From Firmicutes bacterium UBA5420 (lineage in GTDB: Bacteria; Bacillota; Limnochordia; Darwinibacteriales; Darwinibacteriaceae), in the NCBI GenBank assembly GCA_002409455.1, contig DHNI01000014.1:10455-21786 (forward strand): a DNA stretch of 11,332 nt, in the 5' to 3' direction. Made by a program: the position numbers and the translations under genes. This document shows, one piece after another, positions 7,652 to 11,332 of the stretch (positions are counted from its first letter, which is position 1; each line of letters opens with the position of its first letter). The notes under the pieces were generated by a model that worked only from the letters and a program-made list of their open reading frames with translations, was not told the origin of the DNA and did no database searches.

Positions 7652-7672
7652 TTGACCAACTTTACCGGATAG
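7652..7672 (+). other. Possible six-codon leader reading frame
   Basis: A near-perfect ribosome binding site AGGAGGTGA (7641-7649) stands just before a TTG at 7652 that opens a frame of six codons (M-T-N-F-T-G) ending in TAG at 7670. The next real start, at 7701, has its own site GAGGAGG. The strong unused site is unusual. It could be a translated leader peptide, or a chance or relic site. Confidence 0.2.
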
Positions 7673-7700
7673 GTACTTGAAATTACGAGGAGGATTTAGC

Positions 7701-8960
7701 GTGAGACTGACCAAAAAAACGTTCGTTGTTTCCATGATGGTTTTGGCTTTGACTTTACTGTTAGTTTCTAGTGGTATGGCGGAAAATGTGAAATTGACAT
7801 TTTGGAGTTGGAGGACGGAGGACGTTGAGGCTTACGAGCAGTTCATCAGTGAGTTTAACCAAATCCATCCGCATATTGAGATTGAGTTTATCCCTTATCG
7901 AAACACAGAATATAACACCATTTTGGCAACATCCCTCCAAGGCGGGGCAGGTCCTGACATCATCCACCTGCGCACCTATGGCGGTATGGAACCTTTAGCC
8001 CAAGCCGGGTATCTAGTACCCTTAGATGACAAAATTGAGGCACTACAGGACTTCAGAAGCGACGTACTACTAGGCGCCACGTTACGCGAAGATGGCCGAG
8101 TTTATGGAGTTCCTGTCGTTGAGCAGACTGTGCTGGTACTCTATAACAAAGCAATATTCCGCGACCTAGGCGTTGAAGAGCCCCAGACATGGGATGAACT
8201 CGTTGCGATCGCAGCCAAGGCCAAAGCGGCTGGATACATCCCATTCGCTAATGGCAGCAAGGAAGGCTGGACTTTAGAAACCTTCTTTGGCGCAGTCGCT
8301 CCCACATTTTACGGCGGTGGCTCCTTCTTCGATGAAATCACTAGTGGCCAAGTTGATTTCACCGATTCTAGATTTCGTAGCGCCATTGAGAAAATGCTAG
8401 AGTTAAGACCTTACCTACCCGATGATTACGTAGGCGTGGGCTACACCGATATGCAGATGATGTTTGCTCAGGAAATGGCAGCCATGTTCCTGGCAGGATC
8501 CTACGAGTTTGGCACCTTCGCCCAGATGAATCCAGACTTGGAAATTGGCGTATTCATTGTGCCCAATTTAGAGGCGAATCAGGACAAGTATTTCAGCATG
8601 TATGTCGATGCCTCCTATGGCATGAATGCGAATACCAAGCATCCAGAAGAAGTGCTGGAATTCTTGAAATGGACGGCCACCAAAGAATTCGGCACCCTCT
8701 ATGCCAACACACTTCAAGTGTTATCCGTAGTTCCAGGAATCGAGATTTCCGATCCCCTACTACAGAAAATCGTATCACTCCTTGGAGATCATGCCACTTC
8801 GTACTTGATGCTAACGGCCTTCCGCTATGGCACACCTAGTGGCTCAACATTGCTGCAAAACGAACTGCAAGGAGTATTTGGCGACACAATCACCTTAGAT
8901 CAAGCCATAGAGAACATTCAAACTGGCCTTGAATCTTGGTATGAACCCTTTAACAAATAG
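7701..8960 (+). CDS. Sugar ABC importer, extracellular solute-binding protein (family 1)
   Basis: Captures a sugar, probably an oligosaccharide or amino sugar, outside the cytoplasmic membrane and delivers it to the two permeases that follow. It has 419 residues from the GTG at 7701, which lies 7 bases after GAGGAGG; an in-frame TTG at 7677 would place the ribosome site inside the gene. The N-terminus is a classic signal peptide (MRLTKK, then a hydrophobic core to about residue 23) with likely cleavage after S-G-M-A near 26-27. The mature part begins V-K-L-T-F-W-S-W, typical of CUT1 binding proteins, and has G-G-A-G-P-D-I and M-F-L-A-G-S-Y segments also typical of them. There is no cysteine anywhere, hence no lipoprotein anchor. 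The ligand cannot be read from the sequence; murQ downstream points to a cell-wall sugar. Confidence 0.9.
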   Translation: MRLTKKTFVVSMMVLALTLLLVSSGMAENVKLTFWSWRTEDVEAYEQFISEFNQIHPHIEIEFIPYRNTEYNTILATSLQGGAGPDIIHLRTYGGMEPLAQAGYLVPLDDKIEALQDFRSDVLLGATLREDGRVYGVPVVEQTVLVLYNKAIFRDLGVEEPQTWDELVAIAAKAKAAGYIPFANGSKEGWTLETFFGAVAPTFYGGGSFFDEITSGQVDFTDSRFRSAIEKMLELRPYLPDDYVGVGYTDMQMMFAQEMAAMFLAGSYEFGTFAQMNPDLEIGVFIVPNLEANQDKYFSMYVDASYGMNANTKHPEEVLEFLKWTATKEFGTLYANTLQVLSVVPGIEISDPLLQKIVSLLGDHATSYLMLTAFRYGTPSGSTLLQNELQGVFGDTITLDQAIENIQTGLESWYEPFNK

Positions 8961-8976
8961 GTGACTAAAGTATCGG

Positions 8977-9005
8977 CGGTAGGGGTTCCTTTGGAGCCCT
9001 TACCG
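8977..9005 (+). other. Stable hairpin between binding-protein and permease genes
   Basis: Thirteen-base arms (8977-8989 and 8993-9005) pair fully, allowing two G·T pairs, around a TTT loop. There is no following T-run, so complete termination is not expected. Such intercistronic hairpins in ABC importer operons are known to protect the upstream binding-protein message (the malE-malF region of E. coli is the classic case), giving more binding protein than permease. That role here is inferred. Confidence 0.6.
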
Positions 9006-9023
9006 TCTAAGGGAGGCGCAATT

Positions 9024-9944
9024 ATGGCGAAGCGTTGGGCTCAGAAACATATCTATCTCTTTTTTCTTTTGCCCGGGTTGCTTATCTATGTGCTTTTCAT
9101 GGTCTATCCCCTCACTTCAGCCATTGGTTACAGCTTGTATTCCTGGGACGGAATGGTAAAGGGAGTGTTCCAAGGGCTGGAAAACTTCAAAGTGGTGTTA
9201 ACCCAAAACCCATACAACATCAGGTTCTGGAGTGCATTCAGACACAATTGGATCTTTTTTGGCATTACGTTTTTGCTGCAAAGCACATTGGGCCTGTTTT
9301 TTGCTACCCTGTTCACTAGGGAGAAGAAGGGGTACAACCTACTGCAGGCTGCATATTTTGCTCCCTACACGCTCTCCATGGTAGTGGTTGGCTTCTTATG
9401 GCTTTTACTTCTGAATCCGACCTGGGGCCCTTTTAATAAGGGCCTACGCTTAATTGGGTTGGGTCACCATGCAAAATCATGGCTAGGGCAAACTGGTACT
9501 GCACTTTATTCCATCGTTTTCGTTAACGCCTGGCGCTGGCTCGGTTTTCCCATCTTGGTTTTTAAGGCGGGTTTACAGGGAATTTCTGACGAATACTATG
9601 AAGCTGCCAAGGTCGATGGTGCTAATGCGTGGCAAGCCTTCATCCGCGTTACGCTTCCTCTGGTGTTGCCGAATATCGGTATGGTCACCATTTTGACGTT
9701 TATTTGGATCTTTAACACGTTCGACTTGGTCTTTATTATGCAAGGATCTAGCGGGAACCCCTATTATTCCACCGATCTCTTGGGGACGTTCTTTTATAGA
9801 ACCGCCTTTGGAGATTCGACGACTGGCGGTGAACCGGGCCAGACGGGAATCGCGTCGGCCATTGCTGTTTTGATGTTTCTGATCATTTCGTTTGTGTCCT
9901 ACTTTGGAATCAGATCATTGCGTAAGAGCGAAGTCGAGTACTAG
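9024..9944 (+). CDS. Sugar ABC importer permease, MalF-like (CUT1 family)
   Basis: One of the two membrane subunits forming the sugar channel. It has 306 residues from the ATG at 9024, preceded by GGGAGG; a GTG directly after the previous stop at 8961 is in frame but would read through the hairpin and lacks a ribosome site. The first membrane segment (about residues 10-32) contains L-P-G-L-L-I-Y, typical of this family, and about six segments are visible. The cytoplasmic EAA loop that docks on the ATPase is intact: E-A-A at 193-195, D-G-A at 198-200, ending in T-L-P at 210-212. It sits between the binding protein and the second permease in one transcription unit. Confidence 0.92.
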   Translation: MAKRWAQKHIYLFFLLPGLLIYVLFMVYPLTSAIGYSLYSWDGMVKGVFQGLENFKVVLTQNPYNIRFWSAFRHNWIFFGITFLLQSTLGLFFATLFTREKKGYNLLQAAYFAPYTLSMVVVGFLWLLLLNPTWGPFNKGLRLIGLGHHAKSWLGQTGTALYSIVFVNAWRWLGFPILVFKAGLQGISDEYYEAAKVDGANAWQAFIRVTLPLVLPNIGMVTILTFIWIFNTFDLVFIMQGSSGNPYYSTDLLGTFFYRTAFGDSTTGGEPGQTGIASAIAVLMFLIISFVSYFGIRSLRKSEVEY

Positions 9945-9960
9945 AAAGGGGTGGCTTAGC

Positions 9961-10806
9961 ATGCATTCTAGGGGATACTTGTGGCAACGGAGGATCAGAG
10001 AAACGTTAACATATTTTCTCTTGATTTTCTTCGCGCTAATCTTTGTCTACCCGATTTTTCTAATGATTGTATCGGCATTCAAATCCACCCGAGAGATTTT
10101 TGCTGATCCGTTCGGGCTTCCCGCGGTTTGGCGAATCGAGAATTTTGTAGCGGTGTGGTCCAGAGCCCGTTTCAACATCTATTTCGTAAACAGTATTGTA
10201 GTAACGCTCGTTTCCACTATATCAGTTCTACTGCTGTCTTCTTTAGCGGCCTTTGCCCTAAGCAGATACAAGTTCAGACTTAATAATTTCTTGTATATCT
10301 TCTTTTTGGCCGGAATCATGATCCCTATTAGACTGGGAATTTTGCCGCTTTTCGTGCTCATGCGTAAGCTAAACCTTCTAAATACGCATTGGTCCCTAAT
10401 CTTGACCTATGTAGCCAGTGGCATGCCCATGTCGGTGTTTCTGTTGACCGGGTTTTTCAAGACCATTCCCAAAGATCTAGAGTATTCAGCGCGGATTGAT
10501 GGCTGTAGTGATCTGCGGATTTTCTATCAAATTATGCTGCCCTTAGTCCGGCCTGGCTTAGCTACAGTGGCCATGGTAAACTCCATACCTTGGTGGAACG
10601 ATTTTTTCTTTCCATTACTCTACATCCAGGTCGATCGATTAAAAACGATCCCACTTGGCATGACTCTCTTTTTCGGGCAGTACATGACAGATTGGAGTCT
10701 GCTTTTTGCAGGCATGGTGATCTCAAGTATTCCTCTCCTGATTATGTATTTAGCCATGTCTAAACAGTTCATTTCAGGCTTGACAGCAGGTGCCTTAAAG
10801 GGATAG
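9961..10806 (+). CDS. Sugar ABC importer permease, MalG-like (CUT1 family)
   Basis: Second membrane subunit of the importer. It has 281 residues from the ATG at 9961, which follows AAAGGGGTGG by 6 bases; an upstream in-frame ATG at 9892 lies inside the first permease gene and is rejected. The N-terminal segment with V-Y-P-I-F-L-M-I-V-S-A-F-K-S is the family hallmark, and six membrane segments are visible. The EAA loop is present but divergent: E174-Y-S-A-R-I-D-G to 181, then L-P-L-V-R-P, with Tyr-Ser in place of the usual Glu-Ala. The protein ends in G-A-L-K-G, as is common in MalG relatives. No ATP-binding subunit gene follows before murQ, so the ATPase must be encoded elsewhere or further downstream. 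Confidence 0.92.
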   Translation: MHSRGYLWQRRIRETLTYFLLIFFALIFVYPIFLMIVSAFKSTREIFADPFGLPAVWRIENFVAVWSRARFNIYFVNSIVVTLVSTISVLLLSSLAAFALSRYKFRLNNFLYIFFLAGIMIPIRLGILPLFVLMRKLNLLNTHWSLILTYVASGMPMSVFLLTGFFKTIPKDLEYSARIDGCSDLRIFYQIMLPLVRPGLATVAMVNSIPWWNDFFFPLLYIQVDRLKTIPLGMTLFFGQYMTDWSLLFAGMVISSIPLLIMYLAMSKQFISGLTAGALKG

Positions 10807-10821
10807 GGCTTCGGTGCCGCA

Positions 10822-10851
10822 TTGGCAGATCGAGGACTTGCTAATTATAAA
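10822..10851 (+). promoter_or_regulatory. Candidate internal promoter before murQ
   Basis: TTGGCA (10822-10827) and TATAAA (10846-10851), each five of six to the vegetative consensus, separated by 18 bases. Transcription would begin only about 10 bases before the murQ ATG, which would clip the weak ribosome site AGGCGG (10856-10861). It may therefore be a chance match, or it may allow murQ expression apart from the importer. Confidence 0.35.
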
Positions 10852-10868
10852 TAGTAGGCGGTAATGTG

Positions 10869-11332
10869 ATGAAGTTCAAAAGTGAATTGAGTAAACTAAC
10901 CACAGAGGGACGCAATCAAGCAACTCTAAATATTGATACCTCTTCTACCACAGAGATCGTTACGCTAATTACGCAAGAGGATCATGAGGTTCTAGCCGCA
11001 GTACAGCGAGAAATTCCTAAAATTGTGGAAGCAGCTGATCTACTCACCGAGGTTTTAAAACGAGGCGGGAGAATCCTTTATATGGGTGCAGGTACAAGTG
11101 GACGCCTTGGGGTGTTAGATGTTGCTGAGCTTTTCCCCACTTTTGGTGTAAGAGAGGATCAGTTCAAAGCGTTAATTGCGGGGGGGCACCAAGCGATGTT
11201 TGTGCCTGTAGAACAAGCCGAAGATGATCAGGAAGGCGGCTTAACTGACTTTTTAGCCGAAAACCCAAGACCCATTGATGCCTTGCTTGGAATTACAGCT
11301 AGCGGACGTACACCCTATGTACTAGCTCCCCT
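10869..11332 (+). CDS. murQ: N-acetylmuramic acid 6-phosphate etherase, 3' end outside the window
   Basis: Cleaves the lactyl ether of MurNAc-6-phosphate to give GlcNAc-6-phosphate and D-lactate, a cytoplasmic step of cell-wall sugar recycling. The frame runs without a stop to the window edge: 154 codons, about half of the usual 300. Family features are clear: L-T-T-E-G-R-N near residue 10, the SIS-fold signature GAGTSGRLGVLD at 73-84, Glu87 in the position of the catalytic acid of E. coli MurQ, P-T-F-G at 90-93, a second acidic cluster around 115-120, and SGRTPY at 145-150. The start is the ATG at 10869 after a weak AGGCGG; a GTG at 10866 is possible. It lies 62 bases past the second permease, so it probably belongs to the importer operon. 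Confidence 0.95.
   Translation, partial: MKFKSELSKLTTEGRNQATLNIDTSSTTEIVTLITQEDHEVLAAVQREIPKIVEAADLLTEVLKRGGRILYMGAGTSGRLGVLDVAELFPTFGVREDQFKALIAGGHQAMFVPVEQAEDDQEGGLTDFLAENPRPIDALLGITASGRTPYVLAP

Noticed and set aside
7490..7700. A known riboswitch class or T-box in the importer leader
   Set aside because: No conserved riboswitch core or T-box motif was recognised, and the only clear dyad is short and promoter-adjacent.
8961..9023. GTG at 8961 as the start of the first permease
   Set aside because: It directly abuts the previous stop, lacks its own ribosome site and would translate the intercistronic hairpin. The ATG at 9024 has GGGAGG and the proper N-terminus.
9892..9960. ATG at 9892 as the start of the second permease
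   Set aside because: It lies inside the first permease in another frame. The 23 extra residues are not typical of the family, and the ATG at 9961 has a strong ribosome site.

Overview
All genes in this window lie on the + strand. Families, gene order, GTG/TTG starts and strong GGAGG-type ribosome binding sites suggest a Bacillota-like anaerobe or a deep-branching relative. This placement is an inference, with no rRNA or marker gene to fix it. One detail is less typical of a single-membrane Bacillota: the solute-binding protein has a signal peptide but no lipid-anchor cysteine.

Layout. (1) 1-2382: the 3' part of a PlsC-type acyltransferase with a C-terminal zinc ribbon, followed 3 bases later by a GltS-type sodium/glutamate symporter. 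The pair is closed by a clear intrinsic terminator at 2447-2482. (2) 2609-4720: hppA, a membrane-bound proton-pumping pyrophosphatase with the lysine signature of the K+-independent subfamily. Its stop codon runs into a 77-bp inverted-repeat element (4720-4796). (3) 4899-7378: a membrane diguanylate cyclase with an extracytoplasmic amino-acid-binding-type sensor, a PAS-like domain and GGDEF. It overlaps by one base a small QueG-like protein with two iron-sulfur cluster motifs, and a long terminator hairpin follows (7419-7487). (4) 7551-11332: a leader region with candidate promoters and an operator-like dyad, then a CUT1-type sugar ABC importer (binding protein and two permeases, no ATPase in view), then the 5' part of murQ (MurNAc-6-phosphate etherase), cut by the window edge.

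How they work together. The best-supported functional unit is region 4. The importer and MurQ suggest uptake and breakdown of a cell-wall amino sugar: MurNAc-6-P is cleaved to GlcNAc-6-P and D-lactate. An ABC importer does not phosphorylate its cargo, so a MurNAc kinase would be needed and may lie downstream. Region 3 may couple an extracellular ligand to c-di-GMP and an uncharacterised redox protein. Regions 1 and 2 look like housekeeping membrane functions. I see no mobile element with a transposase, CRISPR array, rRNA or tRNA, and no clear new multi-gene system. The most unusual items are the ABC-importer/murQ arrangement, the palindromic element behind hppA, and the coupled cyclase/iron-sulfur pair.
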